This document shows, in pieces, positions 36,078-48,560 of a stretch of DNA of 64,000 bases. The notes below the pieces were generated by a model. It had not been told where the DNA came from. It saw nothing but the letters and a program-made list of their open reading frames with translations, and did not search any database. Position numbers and translations under genes: made by a program. Positions within the stretch are counted from its first letter, which is position 1. The number at the start of each line of letters is the position of its first letter. This DNA is from Cloeon dipterum (taxonomy: Eukaryota; Arthropoda; Insecta; Ephemeroptera; Baetidae): assembly GCF_949628265.1 (NCBI RefSeq), contig NC_088788.1:5580001-5644000 (forward strand), in the 5' to 3' direction.

Positions 36078-37682
36078 TTACAAGGACTCGTCTGTGTCGG
36101 CGCCACAGAGCGTCTGCTGGGGGCTGCCAGTGTGCCTGGCCTTGAGGTGGCGCTCCAGGTCACGCCGCCGCACCAGCACCTTCCCGCACTCGTCGCATTT
36201 GTATGGCGTCTCGCCCTCCGCGTGCAGCCGCACGTGCTTGTTCAGGTTGCTAGGGTCACCAAAGGGACGCAGGCAGAACTTGCAGCTCAAAGGCTTATAC
36301 CCCGTGTGCGTCCTAAAAAATATCAAAGATAATTTACATTACGAAAAAATGTTCAATTAGCATTTTTATGAATACTTTTTCTGTCAAAACGAGGCCGAAA
36401 CTTCTTTTTAAAATGAAATTTTATAAATTAAAGACAGTGGAAAAATTATTTGAATGCTTAAAAGTGTAACGGAAAATAGTATTTTTATTGGATACCTTAA
36501 TTTTAAGTTTTGGCATCCATAAAAAATTATTTTTCCTTATTTTAGGCTAAATAATAAATAATTTTAAATTATCAAATTTATTTACCTAATGTGAATTTTG
36601 AGTCCGTACTTCCTCGAGTAGATTTTTCCGCAGTAGAGGCAGACGTGTCCCTTCTTGGATTTGCCGAGGCTGGACACGAGCGTCTCCATGCGTGCGTGGT
36701 GCGCGGACAGGTCGGCCGGCACGAGTCGCAGGGTGGAGGGCGGTGGCGGCGCCGCTGGCCGCGGCCAGGGAGTGAAGGCCGACGGAAACGCGTCCGTCGC
36801 CACTGCCGGACACGAGAGCGACGCCACTAATCGTGACCAAAGCGCCTCCTCGCGCCCGTCGGCGCCGCAGTTCAGCGCCAGGTGCACCTTCAGCGGGTTC
36901 GGCGCCTCGAATTGACTGCTACACCGGTGACACACGTAACGACACTCACCTAAAATGAGGATTTCAAAGTTTTTGTAGATTTAAAAAGGAAATATGCAAA
37001 ATATTATTTGCAAAAATAATTTTTTATCATCGAAATAAATTTTTTTAATGTCAGGAAGCTCTATCAAAGTAGTCAAAAGGTCTTCAAAACATAATTGAAA
37101 AGATTAATTTGTATAAATTTATTTTTAATTAAAGCCAATCTAATTATTTTTTATTTTTTTAGGAATGAAATTAATTAGAATATTTTTCACTCGAATTTCA
37201 AGCCAAACTTTTCTGATGCGCGTATGGAATTTTAATGTGCTTAAATTCGGTGTAGTGAAGAAATATGAAAAAACCTCCCCCTGAAAAGAAACACCCAGAA
37301 AAATGTTAAAATATCATAATTTTTCCATAATATGTACTAATTTAAATTAATTAAATAAATCCTATTTTTTGCTCCATGGCGCAAATATACGTTTAAAAAC
37401 ATTTTTAAAAAAAATAATTATCGTATTGTTACCTTGAATGTTTGCCGGATTGAGGTAGGGGATGCGGAGGGCGGCGAGCAGCTCCTCTGAAAACCAGAGC
37501 TGCAGTTCGTCGCCGGCGGAGATGGGCCGCACGGCCCTGAGCGCGACGCAGCCCTTGCGCCGGCCCCGTTGGATGCGCACGTTTCCCATGTGGCAGTCGG
37601 GGGCGAGCCGCGCCGCTCGGATCCACCCCTTCGTCGCGTCCGCAGGCTCGAATCGACCTGAGCCGCTCAACTTCACGAAAAT
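36078..37682 (-). CDS. Prdm13: PRDM13 transcription factor, three 3' exons
   Basis: Exons 37682-37433, 36949-36586 and 36312-36078 (TAA) join in phase. The first encodes the second half of the PR/SET domain (WIRAARLAPDCH, then GDELQLWFSEEL). The second opens with a C2H2 finger (YVCHRCSSQF), a Pro-rich linker and the start of finger 2 (CLYCGKIYSRKYGLKIHIR). The third holds fingers 3 and 4 (GYKPLSCKFCLRPFGDPSNL and CGKVLVRRRDLERHLKARH). The finger sequences match PRDM13 specifically. PRDM13 represses transcription in neural progenitors, partly with bHLH factors. The N-terminal half of the PR domain must lie in exons further upstream. Exons are GC-rich and introns AT-rich. Confidence 0.92.
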
Positions 37683-39140
37683 CTGCAACACAAATTTTAT
37701 GGAATGTTAATTTTTGTATTTTATTTCAGTTGTCTGTAGATTACAAATTACAATTTATCTAAATATATTCCCTTCAAATTAAAAATAATACAGAGTTGTA
37801 TCTAAAATAAGATAATTATTAACAAAAGACCGTCATTATAACTTCTGATATTTCGCTATGAAAAAATTAACATTATATCTATTTAATTTGATTTCTTATA
37901 TTTGGAAGTTTTTTGTATAAATGGTAATTATTATTTCTAAATTTTTAATAGAAAAAAATTATCAGAAATTAACTTGAATGAATTAAAAAACGGTTTAAAG
38001 GTAAAAAATCACTTTACAGAGAAACTAAGTAAAATGAGTTTTTTTTTAAACCAAATCTTTTTTACTTAATTTAATATAAATATTATTATTTTCTCTTTCT
38101 TCAAGGAATTAAAATCTACTATCCGAGTTTAATGAGATTTTAACCACAATAAAACTAACCGAATGCATTTATAAGCAGCGCTAAATTCAATTGAGGACCT
38201 TTTCTAGCGGAAAAATTTGGTTTTTGATGATAATATTTTGTAGTTTTCAGTGCCTGACCACGCTTTGATATTCAATTTAAATTCCTCTTATCGAGATATA
38301 ATCAACGGTATGATTGTGTCACTTTTTAATGAAGCTCCTTGTTTTTAAGTAAAATATAATTTCAAATTAGAGACTGTACTGTCAAATGAACACACAAACT
38401 GTTTTTAGTTTTAGAGGGCGGATAATTAATAATAATTATTGACTTAATACTTTTCATAATATTAAATTTAAACAGCCGAGATATAAGTGTTTGAAGATTG
38501 AAATTTCTCCCATTGAAAGCGAAAAATTGAATGAGAGGTTCTAACGCGAGCAGAACGAAAGAGATTTTCCTTCTTGGCTTCTGCGTTTTAGTCATCTCTC
38601 TCGGGGTGAAAACGATTGCTTAATTTGAATCAAAATTTAAGACTGATTTTTTATCGATCGTGTTTTGAATAATCCCATAAAAATCCAATTCATACAAAAT
38701 ATATTTTTTTAAATATTTAATACTCAAAACATTATTAGATGGTCTAGTTTTTTCTTTCTTAATTGCCAATATCGTTGCAGGAACATCGAATGAGCACAAA
38801 TAATGCAATTTTAAGTATATAAAACCACGCATTTATAAATCACCTAACACACTGATTTCTGTGGATCCCTTATGGTACCAACAACAGTAGAAATTTAAAA
38901 CGACTTTATTTTCAATTATATTTTTCGCTTAACAATAACTGATTCCTAATTGAACCACAAGTGATTACAATTAAATTGTCAAACACTCTAGAATTATATT
39001 ATTTTAAATACAAAGTTATCTCATTGAGGAACAAAACATATAATTTATTCTCGTAAGTCCTTAACGTCCTTTGAATCAATAATATTTTCAATAGAGGATA
39101 TTTTTGTTCGATAACACTCAGCCATGTTTCCCAATGGGCG
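37683..39140. other. PRDM13 intron, start of zinc-finger duplicate unit 1
   Basis: AT-rich. From about 38575 the sequence is duplicated at about 41345 ('gtctcggggtgaaaacgatt' shared), marking the 5' limit of the tandem zinc-finger gene duplication. No exon supported. Confidence 0.5.
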
Positions 39141-39147
39141 AAACCCC

Positions 39148-39190
39148 AGCTATATAACCGTGGACCAAATGACACTCGCGTTACTTAACA
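39148..39190 (+). promoter_or_regulatory. Candidate TATA promoter of zinc-finger-like gene 1
   Basis: TATATAA at about 39151-39158 is followed some 30 bases later by 'cactcgcgttact'. The equivalent segment is missing from the second copy, which therefore may rely on another promoter. Confidence 0.35.
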
Positions 39191-39761
39191 GTTAATTTTC
39201 CACGCGTTACAACGAGCTAGTGTGGGAGACGTCCGCAGATATTCTTCTTTAATTGGCAGAGTGAGTGACGAGAAACTAATAGTTAACTGGGCTTATTAAT
39301 TCCTCTTTTCAATTTCAATTTTGTAAAGTTTAATTCATTTAATATTCAGTTCCTGATTGTGATTCGGTTATTTCAATAGTGTTCTTAATTGAGTCAATAT
39401 CAAGGGGAAATATAATCAATAATTAATTAACCCGATTTAAATTTTGCTGTATCGTCAAAAGTACCAGCTTAAATAATAATGTAACTTGTCTACCAGTCTC
39501 TTTCATGGTTTTACCCTAGTAATTAAAGAAACTACGCGATCTTGACCTTTTTAATATCTTCTTGATACCTTTTGGATATCCTAAATTTCTTGCTGGGATA
39601 TTTAAGAAGTTCCGACTGGCTGGAACACCAAAAATCCCCAAAAAATTACCAGGCGAGCCAAGCTGCCAGATAAACTCCAGACAGAGCAAAAGTTCAAGCT
39701 ATTTTAAAATCCATTATTCTTTTAATACCTTTCAATTTTCAGTCAACGAAAAGATTCCACG

Positions 39762-40719
39762 ATGCGACGGTGTGTATGTGGTTCTTCCTTTATTAGCCCA
39801 ACAAGTTTTTTGTGCTCCAACATAAATTGCATCAAGTATAAATGATTCATGTTGAAAATTTTGAAACAAATATAATCATAATCATTTGCTATTCACAGTT
39901 CTGTGTGGCTATCGAATCCTCTTGAGGAGATATCAGGAAACCTAGTGCTTGAATCACAAGAATCAGGTGATGAAGAACTGTGCGAAATTCGGTCAGAGGG
40001 GTCAGAGCAACAACGAAATATGGAATTGAAAGAAAGAGGTGCAGCAATGAGGCATGTGGTCGGAGGAGATGTTCCGAGATTCTCAGGTATAAAAGTTTCG
40101 AAAAGTTTGAAATACGGCTTGAAAAAATTTCGAAAACTATTTTTCAGACGCCCCTGGAAGATTCCAAAGATCAGAAATCCCAAGACCAGTTGCTAATGCT
40201 CAAGAGGCTAATCCGTCTGCATCTAAAATCGACAGCAAAAGCGGCTTTTGCGTCATGTGTGAGAAACTATACCCTGACATTGAGACACACAGAGAGACCG
40301 AGCTGCACATAAACAAGACTAAAATCATCAGATCAGGCATCAATAAAACTCTCGTACCTGCAAGTTCACTTGAATGTGAATTTAGGAAATGTCGTAGCTG
40401 CGAATTTTATGTTTACACTTCGCGACTTCTTTCCCACAATAACTGTAACACAGAATTAGCATGCAAACAGTTTGGAAATGGTGAATTTTATTGTTTGATG
40501 TGCCAGGATCGGTTTGAAACATTTGAAGGGCTAGAAAAACATTGGAAATATGACCACTTTCATAATAACTCATACAGCATAGTGTTAATTAGAGGGCTTT
40601 ACACCCTCATACCTGGAAACATCGACATAACTCTGGCATTGCAGTTTTGCTGCCCGTTTTGCCAGGTTTTCACGTTTACAAACCGGCTAGAATGTTTGTG
40701 TTCAAGAAGAGAGCCTTGA
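39762..40719 (+). CDS. Cysteine-rich zinc-finger-like protein, copy 1
   Basis: Exons 39762-39835, 39899-40086 and 40148-40719 join in phase to 277 residues. An upstream untranslated exon is implied by the acceptor at 39741-39742. The N-terminus is a small Cys cluster (MRRCVCGSS, then LCSNINC). An acidic low-complexity middle follows. The C-terminal 150 residues have four Cys/His pairs resembling degenerate C2H2 fingers (CVMCEKLYPDIETH, CRSCEFYVYTSRLLSH, CLMCQDRFETFEGLEKH, CCPFCQVF). I do not recognise the family. A polyadenylation signal AATAAA is at 40810-40815. Confidence 0.75.
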
Positions 40720-40815
40720 ATGAAGTTTTATTGCATAATTAATGGATTTACTACACGTGCAGAAATTAGTCGCTAGCTGTAAAATTTTAGATGTGACTAA
40801 AATCGTAGGAATAAA

Positions 40816-42026
40816 ATAACTAAAAATAGAAAAGTTGTGATTTGATTTATTGATTGAGACCTCTTAAATCTTGTATTGCTTAACATGCACAATTGATTTA
40901 AAAAATTTTAGTATTAATGAAAATATACAAATCTAGAATGTTCTTGGAATATCTGGAAACTGTTAATCGTTGGACAAGTTATGTATTGAGTATGACCATA
41001 AACATTTTCCTTGCTGCTCCAAAAATCGAAAAAAACAACAATGAAAAAAATATCCTTCTGAACACCAGCAGCTTTAAAACTGATGACTGATGACACTCTT
41101 TTGTCTAATATTAAACGGTTATCGAGGAAGCAGCTTCAAAAAATTTAAATGGTGCTTTGTAATGTAGGTTTTGTAACGGAATAATATTTATTTATCTACA
41201 GTGAAATTTCTGTCAGCTGAGAAGTACACTCTTTGCATAATATCCACGGTAATCATTGAATACTCAGACGTAAAAGTTAAGAAGTGGAATTCTCACTACG
41301 CAGGAAATTTTTAAAAATGCTCTAAAATTAGACTTCAAACACATTGGCTTTTGCGTTTTAGTCATCTGTCTCGGGGTGAAAACGATTGATTAATTTGAAT
41401 CAAAATTTAAGATTCATTGTCGATCGTGTTTTGAATAGTCCCACAAAAATCCAAATCATACACAAAATATATTTTTTTTTATTCAAGACTCAAAATATTA
41501 TTAGATGGTCAAATTTTTTCTTTCTTAATTGCCAATATCGTTGCAGCAACATCTAATGAGTACGAACCACGCATTTATAAATCGCCTAAACTGCTTTCTT
41601 TATAGCATCTAAAATGCGCCTTGGAAAACGTTCCTTTGCAGTACTCTATTATTTAAAAAATGCTGATTACTCGAGAAACACGTCTGCATTTTGCTCTATA
41701 TTTTTCTTTATCCGCACATGCACGAATTTGTCGGATTGTATCCAACATTCAAGAGATATTTAAGAAGTTGCGAGTGGCTTTAATACAAGGAATTCCCCAA
41801 AAAATTTAACAGCCGAGCTTTTCTACAGCCAAGCTGCCAGATAAACTCCAGACAGAGCAAAAGAAGGGTATAGCTCATCACTCTCCTGAGAAAACTTCAA
41901 TAGCAGTAGCAGGTAATTTTCGTGTTCTAAAATTCACTGTACAATATTATACTTGAGTTTAAGGTATTTTAAAATCCATTATTCTTCTAATACCTTTCAA
42001 TTTTCAGTCAACGAAAAAATTCCACG
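40816..42026. other. Between the two zinc-finger-like genes
   Basis: Holds the 3' flank of copy 1, duplicated at 43300-43620, then the duplicated upstream flank of copy 2. A probable untranslated exon of copy 2 ends near 41910 ('agcagtagcag' before gtaatt). No other gene seen. Confidence 0.5.
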
Positions 42027-43094
42027 ATGCGACGGTGTGATACATGTGGTTGTTCCTTTATGGGCCCTAGAAGTCTTTTGTGCTCCAACATAGATTGTCC
42101 CAGGTAAATAATTTATACTGAAAAAATTTCGAAACAAAAAGAGTCATAATCATTATTTGCTGTTCACAGTTCTACTGTTGAGTTGTCAGCGAATCCCATT
42201 GAGGAGATAGAAAGCCTATCAATTGAATCACAAGAATCAGGTTGTGAAGGACAGAGCGAAATTCGGTCAGAGAAACAACGAAATGTGGAGTTGAAAGAAG
42301 AAGGTGAAGCAAAACATGCGGACGAGGTTCCCACAAGTATGTGATTCCCTTTCAAAAAGTTTGGAACGGTTTGAAACAAAATCGAAAACTATTTTTCAGT
42401 CGCTCCTAAAAGCTTCCTAGGACCAGGCTCGATCCACATCCCACAACTATTAATTATTGGTGCCGTTGGTTACGTTCCGAAGAGTGATCGGTCATCTATT
42501 CTGTCATCTGTTCTGTCAATTATTCAGTCTCGTCGGTCATCTCTTCGGTCATCTCTTCAGCCATCTCTTCGGTCATCTCTTCGGTCATCCATTCGGTCAT
42601 CTGCATCTGAACTCGCCGGCTTTTGCGTGATGTGTGAGAAACAATACCCTAACATCGAGGAACACAGAGAGACCGAGCTGCACATAAACAAGACTAAATT
42701 CATTAGATCAGGTATCAAAAAAACTCTCGTACCTGCAGGTTCACTTGTACGTGAATTTAGGGAATGTCTGAGATGCAAATTTTATGTTTACAATGGGCGA
42801 CTTCTTTCCCACAATAACTGTAATACAGAATTAGCACGCAAACAGTTTGGACATGGTAAATTTTATTGTTTGATGTGCCAGGATCGGTTTGAAACATTTG
42901 AAGGACTAGAAACACATTGGGAACATAAACACTTTCATAATAACACGTACATGATAGTCTTAATTAGAGGGATTTACACCCTCCTACCAGGAAACATCAA
43001 CATAACTCTGGCATTGCAGTTTTGCTGCCCGTTTTGCCAGGTTTTCACGTTTACAAACCGGCTAGAATGTTTGTGTGCAAGAAGAGAGCCTTGA
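42027..43094 (+). CDS. Cysteine-rich zinc-finger-like protein, copy 2 with Arg-Ser-Ser-Leu repeat
   Basis: Exons 42027-42103, 42170-42336 and 42400-43094 join in phase to 312 residues. The N-terminal Cys cluster keeps a clearer CxxC pattern than copy 1 (MRRCDTCGCSF). The C-terminal finger-like region is about 85% identical to copy 1 by eye. At the start of exon 3 an in-frame 12-base repeat (about 42495-42605) encodes RSSL-type repeats that copy 1 lacks. AATAAA at 43348-43353 is conserved with copy 1. Function unknown. Confidence 0.75.
42495..42605 (+). repeat. 12 bp coding minisatellite (cggtcatctctt type)
   Basis: Around nine imperfect copies of cggtcatctctt (variants with ctg, cag, att) run in frame inside zinc-finger-like copy 2. 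Confidence 0.85.
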
Positions 43095-43353
43095 TAGCAA
43101 TTTTATTGTATAATTCAAGGATTTACATAATCTAAAAACTTTTATTCCGGCCACTGAAAGGTTTTTCTTTCAGGTTCATAATATTTTTGTAATACCAAAC
43201 TGCATAATGAAATCTCTTAACCGGCACGAATCTAAATTTTGCTGATATTTTAGTTTTTAATATTTCTATACGTAGTAGCAACTAAAAACTACACGCACAG
43301 AAATTAGTCGCTTGCTGTAAAATTTTAGATGTGACTACAATCGTAGGAATAAA

Positions 43354-45190
43354 ACAGCTAAAATAGAAAATTTGTGATTTTATTTATTAATTGAGACCTC
43401 TTAAATCTTGTATTGCTTAACATGCACAATTGATTTAAAAAAAATTAGTATTAATGAAATTATAAAAATCTAGAATGTTCTTTGAATGTCTGAAAACTAT
43501 CAATCGCTGGACAAGATATTGAGTATAACCATAGAAATTTTCCTTGCTGCGCCAAATCGAAAAAAACAACAAAGAAAAACATTCAGGATTTGCGTATCCT
43601 TCTGAACACCAGCAGCTTTAAAAAATTGAAATGGTGCTTTGTACTGTAGGTCTTGTAACATAATTTTATTTATTTATCTATAACGAAATAATAAAATCCA
43701 CGCCGTTTATTAATTAATCGTTGAATACTCAGACGAAGAAATTGAAAACTGGAATTCACTACGCGTGAAAATTTAAAAAATCTGTAATATGCTGAGCAAT
43801 TCCAAGAAGCATTGTTTTTCCTCACTTTTGCTGCATACATCAAAGTGATAAATTCCAGCGCCGGTGTGGCCACATTTTCATTCACTCGTGTTTCTCTTTT
43901 GTGCTTATCGACAGCGGAGAAGGTTTTTGCAAAATTCGGTGCAAATTTTTCCCTGATGAAACAAATAAAATGGAAATTAAAACTTGCAATAAGCGTTCAT
44001 AATTCTATAGATGACATATTAATTTCAATGATGGCACGTGGTTATTAAAAATTCGCTGTTTTCACAGGAACAAAGCTCGGCTTTTTGACGCTGCTAAATT
44101 TTTACTTAAATGTCACAGTATGATATTTGTTGATAGTCCCAGTTGAACTAAAATTAATCCGAGATTTAGGTGCCAGAAATGAATCTAAGCCTTCCTCTGA
44201 GAAAACCTCCAACAGTGAACACCCGACTTGAAGTTCTCGTTTATTTTTACCTGCTCAGGGTTCGTTTCTCACTTCTAAATTTTATTAGCACCTGATTTTA
44301 TAATAATTAGCAGTGCTAATTTTTTGTCTTTAACAGAATTATATGCGATTTAGAATTCAAAAACTACTTAAATATTTTTAGTATTCATTTTCACACAATT
44401 TTAATTATTCTGTGTACACTGAACTCATGAAACGAACTATTTCAAGTTTAATATTCCATTGACAAAAATGTTTCTTTGCTTAAGCAATAGAATTTGTTTG
44501 TGTGAGAGGAAAAATGGGATTACCTAACAAAATCAACAATTTTTTATCATTTAATTCTAGTTTAAAATTTTAAACTATTTGCAAAGTATCTATGTGACTC
44601 CATTTATAAAAAATTATTAGAATCTGTATTTTCTATGGTGATTTTACTTTTTTTTGCTCGCTCTTTTATTGAACACAAAGATAAAATAATTGTTATACAT
44701 AAAACTGAACTAGTGGACAGTACTATTAATTCTTATCACAAATATTAATTCAATTCATGGATGAGAAGCAATTATTATTCATTTTCTACGGTTGTTAGTT
44801 TGAAAGTTTGAATATAAATCTTTGCTGATCAAGAGCAATGAAAGGTTGAATTTCAGATTTTTCTTAATTTCTGGAAAATGATTATTTTTTACTTTATTCC
44901 GATTCCCTCGTCGTGATCTATTCAACGGCGTTCAAATAACGAGTTTAATTTCCCTATTAGCCAGATTATCCTAATTTTCACCGTTTGATTATCTTGCAAT
45001 CTTGGGTGGAAATTTTCTCTTAATTAGAAAACGACACCCTAGGAAAATGCACATCCCAATTTTTATAAATATAATTCAGGCTAACAAAAAGTATTTTTTT
45101 TTGTTGCAAATTTTATTAAAAAAAGTGCCTACCTCAATTCAAAATTAATTTTCTGCGATCGATAAATAAAAAATCTAAAAATAAACTCAC
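43354..45190. other. Putative PRDM13 intron, no gene seen
   Basis: Bases to about 43640 are the duplicated 3' flank of the zinc-finger-like gene. The rest is AT-rich. Open frames at 43812-44048 and 43670-43885 are short, overlap in opposite directions and show no family features. Confidence 0.45.
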
Positions 45191-45322
45191 GGTTTTGTCG
45201 AGGGGTGTCTTGAGTTCGTGGACGTCGACGTCGGTGGAGAAGATGTCCATGGGGATGGCGGAGTGGGCGAGCAGGCGGCCGTGGTGCTGCTGCATGTCGC
45301 GGATGCTGTTCCACGCGCTCAT
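45191..45322 (-). CDS. Candidate first coding exon, possibly of PRDM13
   Basis: A minus-strand frame starts at ATG 45322-45320 in a good context (agagagATGagc). It encodes 44 residues ending LKTPLDKT, then a perfect donor (GTGAGT at 45190-45185), phase 0. The PRDM13 exon at 37682 also begins in phase 0. The region is GC-rich, with a promoter-like upstream segment (45323-45660). I find no sequence here typical of the N-terminal half of the PR domain, so at least one more exon would be needed. Confidence 0.4.
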
Positions 45323-45660
45323 CTCTCTTTCGCTCTCGGCGGCTGGATGAGCGAGCGACAAGTCGACGTCCGGCCACCCTGTCCGGCCCTTTAAACGGCG
45401 GCCCGGCTCCACCCAGCCCAGGGGGTGGCTGCACCCAGCGAGGGGGTGGTGGCCAAAACACACGTGGCGCAGAGGCAGCAGGGGCAAGTGCGCGGCCGCC
45501 GCGCGCGATTTATTATTTTGTATTATTATTATTGTGTGTTGTGCGGATGACAAGTGCAGCCGAATCGCTATTAGCCGCACTGAAAGGTGTCCTCGGGGGG
45601 TGGTTTTTTACTGCGGAGAGGGGGATGCGAGGGCGAGCGAGCGGCACTTAATTTCCTATT
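45323..45660. promoter_or_regulatory. GC-rich island, putative promoter
   Basis: The GC-rich, CpG-containing stretch includes CACGTG near 45460 and TTTAAA upstream of the candidate exon. It would be the promoter of the minus-strand gene starting at 45322. Confidence 0.35.
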
Positions 45661-46117
45661 AGCGGGGGGACTCTGCCTTTTTGATTACAGCTGCATGCCA
45701 TGTCTGATCTTCTCTTTATTAATTTTGCAAGCAGTTTCAAGAGGGTTGCGTCTTGTATTTCTTAATTGTTAATTAATTTTTAATTGTTTCTCTGAATCAT
45801 ATAACTTGAATATTATATTTGAATGGATGGGAATAATTTGATTTTTTTTTAATTTCATGAAATGCAACATTTAAACCTGACTAAAATATTTAAACGTCTA
45901 AAACAATACAATCTTCAGCATTTTCGGCACTTTATCAGTGAGTGTACGATAAAATGAGTGAAAAAATAGCTTCGTATTATTCTATACATATTTTCTTCTT
46001 ACGTTCGTTGTGGAGTTAAAAGCAAAAATAAAAATTGCTATTGTGAAAAATCGCTATGAAAAATAAATTCTAAATTAAAAACTATTTCAAAAGGTCGATT
46101 ACACCAGTCGTATTAGC

Positions 46118-46515
46118 CCTTTGTTAGTGTTCGAAGCCTCCAACAGATGGCGCCACCGTATAATTTTTGTAATAAATTTAATTTTATGACACTTCCACTG
46201 CAATTTACGACTCAATCCAGCCACTGTGCATTCTTCATTTAATATGCTTTCTTTTGAGACACTGAAAACTAAAATCGGCTAAGCCAATCGCCGTAGATTC
46301 GTGAAACACTATTTTTTGAAACATAAAATCTTTTACAGCGCTTCTACGGCGAATAACTGGACTGATTTTGGTTTTCAGCACGTCAAAAGAAAGCATATTA
46401 AGTGAAGAATGCACAGCGTAGCAGGATTGAGCGTGAAATCGCAACGGAAATGTCTTAAAATGAAATTTATTACGAAATTATACTGTGGCGCCATCTGTTG
46501 GTCGCTTCAAACACT
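46118..46515. repeat. Foldback palindrome FB, copy 1
   Basis: The left half (from gttagtgttcgaagcctcca) is the approximate reverse complement of the right half (ending in gcttcaaacactaat), over nearly the full length. Two further copies are at 60202-60642 and 62290-62700. Open frames here are by-products of the palindrome. The AGATGGCGC motif is at 46145-46153 and inverted at 46488-46496. Confidence 0.9.
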
Positions 46516-48085
46516 AATGGCTTATTGTATATAAAACATAATATATAAGAATAAAACCTAAAATATTCCGGGTGATGTGCCTGACGAATAATAAGCTCTC
46601 TGATGTTTTCCTCTTTAAGTTTTAAATTTTAAAAAATTACTAAAAATTTCCTTCATTCGATTAATAATTGTTGTAAGCTTTCACTGGAGTGCTCTACGCA
46701 ATAATCAATTTGCAATCAAGAAAAACTAAATAGCATTATTCGATTAGGTCACGGGGGGCGTCTGCAACAATCTGATGAGCAGATTAGAGCGCCGGGCTGA
46801 TTGTGAGTGCACTGCGTTTTTATCCCTGCTGCGAGGTGCATTATTTACTGCATTTGCGCGAGCCGCAGAGATCGGATCGAAACAAATAATAAATAAAAAC
46901 CGCAAACACACGTCTTTTGCGAGTATGATGGATCGATTCATTAGCTATTATCGCGATAACAGTGCGTTGCACCCCTCTCGTCGGCGGAGGAAAATTATCA
47001 TAAGACCATGTTGTCGTGGTCGAGGGCAGCTGACTCGGCGCTGATTGGTCACACAGACGCATTTATTCGACACGCCGCGGCCCAGTCGTATCGAATGTCA
47101 CCTGCTTAATGTACCAAAATGGAAATGAATGAAACAAGCGGGATGAATACAGCGCAGATTTAATATGCTTATCACGTCATGGTCGGATTTATTTCGGAAA
47201 CGCAGGATATTTTATTTATGTACAAAGCCAATAATGGTTCTTTCTTTCTTTCGCAAGTTGACATCACTTTGGTTGCTTCCTTTCCGTGCAAGGTTAGGTA
47301 GGATTACGATTTTCGATTTATTTGAAAGTAAAAATAATTTTTAAACATGTTGGTGCTCATGCTCAAAATTACTTAGAAGGTTACAAATGTTTCCAAGCAG
47401 TGTTTGAATGAGACGAAATTTCAGGCAGGAAGATTCTAAACAGTCTAAACAGAGTGGTTTTCCTGATTCGTAATTAGGTCGGTCAAATTTCATTCAAGCT
47501 GTAGTTTTTCAAATTAGGCATTGATTTTTGTACAAGTGAAATTGGGTTCAGTTTAATTTTGTCCTCAGAGAAAATAATGCGATAAAATATTCAAAATAGA
47601 AAATGATTTTTAGGTTTGATTGCAACATAAAATTAATTTCATATATTTAATTAAATTATCTCAAATTAATCGCACTATATGGCACGATTTTCATTTCAAA
47701 ACCTCAAATTGTAACGATTTCATTGAAGAATAACAATTAATATCAATTAAAACAATGCCCAATTTGGGAATTGAACTAAAGTTCAATTACAAAAATACTA
47801 CTTCAAATTTTAATTTTGGCATCTTAAAAGCTTTGCGTCAAACGTAGCCCAGTAACCAAATTGTGGGAAATAATTTGAATATAATTGAATCTAATCTGAA
47901 GAAAAAAAAAGGGAAATATATTGACAGTGAAATTGATATTAACAAAATAATCAATCCATTCCAAAAGTAAAAATGTGACAGTTCAAAAATCTTATATCAT
48001 TAACAATAGGAAATTTCACAACACATGTGTTACAAATTTACATTCTTGTCTGTATCATTGTATGTAGATAATATAAACAAAACAA
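46516..48085. other. Gene-free interval with a GC-rich island
   Basis: Bases 46790-47100 are GC-rich compared with their surroundings and include CAGCTG (about 47026). The rest is AT-rich. No exon or RNA gene supported. Confidence 0.4.
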
Positions 48086-48560
48086 TTAAGCAGCAATCTC
48101 CATTTGTGATTGGCTCTCAACAATTTTAAGTGGAATGATACAGGGCATCAATTGAACATTATTTGAATTGTTGGATGCCACAAACAATTGATCGATAAAC
48201 AATTTGTTCAGCAATTTGCAATAATAAAAAATGACCTCCCTACAGTAAAAATTCAAATTTTGCCAATTTTCTCCAAAATTTACGGTGCCTGAACTTATTT
48301 TCTTGGCATATTCCGATTCCTCTCGTCGAGATCTGTCCAATTGTGTTTGCCACTTATTGGGGAAACTCTTGCTTTTGAAATAAAATCGGATTCCAAGTAA
48401 GGAGACAGCCATTACTATTTGAACAGCACGGCAACTTTCCAGCCAATTTTCTCAAAAAAATACAGCGCTCCTTAGGAAAATTTAGGCTTTAACTGAATCC
48501 TAAGGGACGAGTTTATGCATTGCTTTCCAGGCTTTTGCAGTATCATTCCTGTTTAAAACA
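48086..48560 (-). repeat. Dispersed repeat R1, copy 2 (reverse)
   Basis: Reverse-complement copy of the repeat at 52150-52570, covering the full consensus. A 108-codon minus-strand open frame (48412-48086) lies wholly inside it. It is not kept open in the other copies, so I do not call a gene. Confidence 0.75.

Noticed and set aside
36094-36360. Plus-strand frames across the PRDM13 exons
   Set aside because: Shadows of the minus-strand zinc-finger exons.
43812-44048. 78-codon plus-strand frame
   Set aside because: Overlaps an opposite frame, no promoter or splice context, no recognisable motif.
45134-45580. 148-codon minus-strand frame reading upstream of the ATG at 45322
   Set aside because: The upstream part is low-complexity, GC-rich promoter-like sequence; only the part from 45322 to the donor is kept as a candidate exon.
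46235-46444. Open frames with a shared LNMLSFDVLKTKI-like stretch at 46235-46444, 60212-60412 and 62318-62569
   Set aside because: They arise from the foldback palindrome and appear on both strands; no start or splice context.
48086-48412. 108-codon minus-strand open frame
   Set aside because: It lies wholly in repeat R1 and is not kept open in the other three copies.
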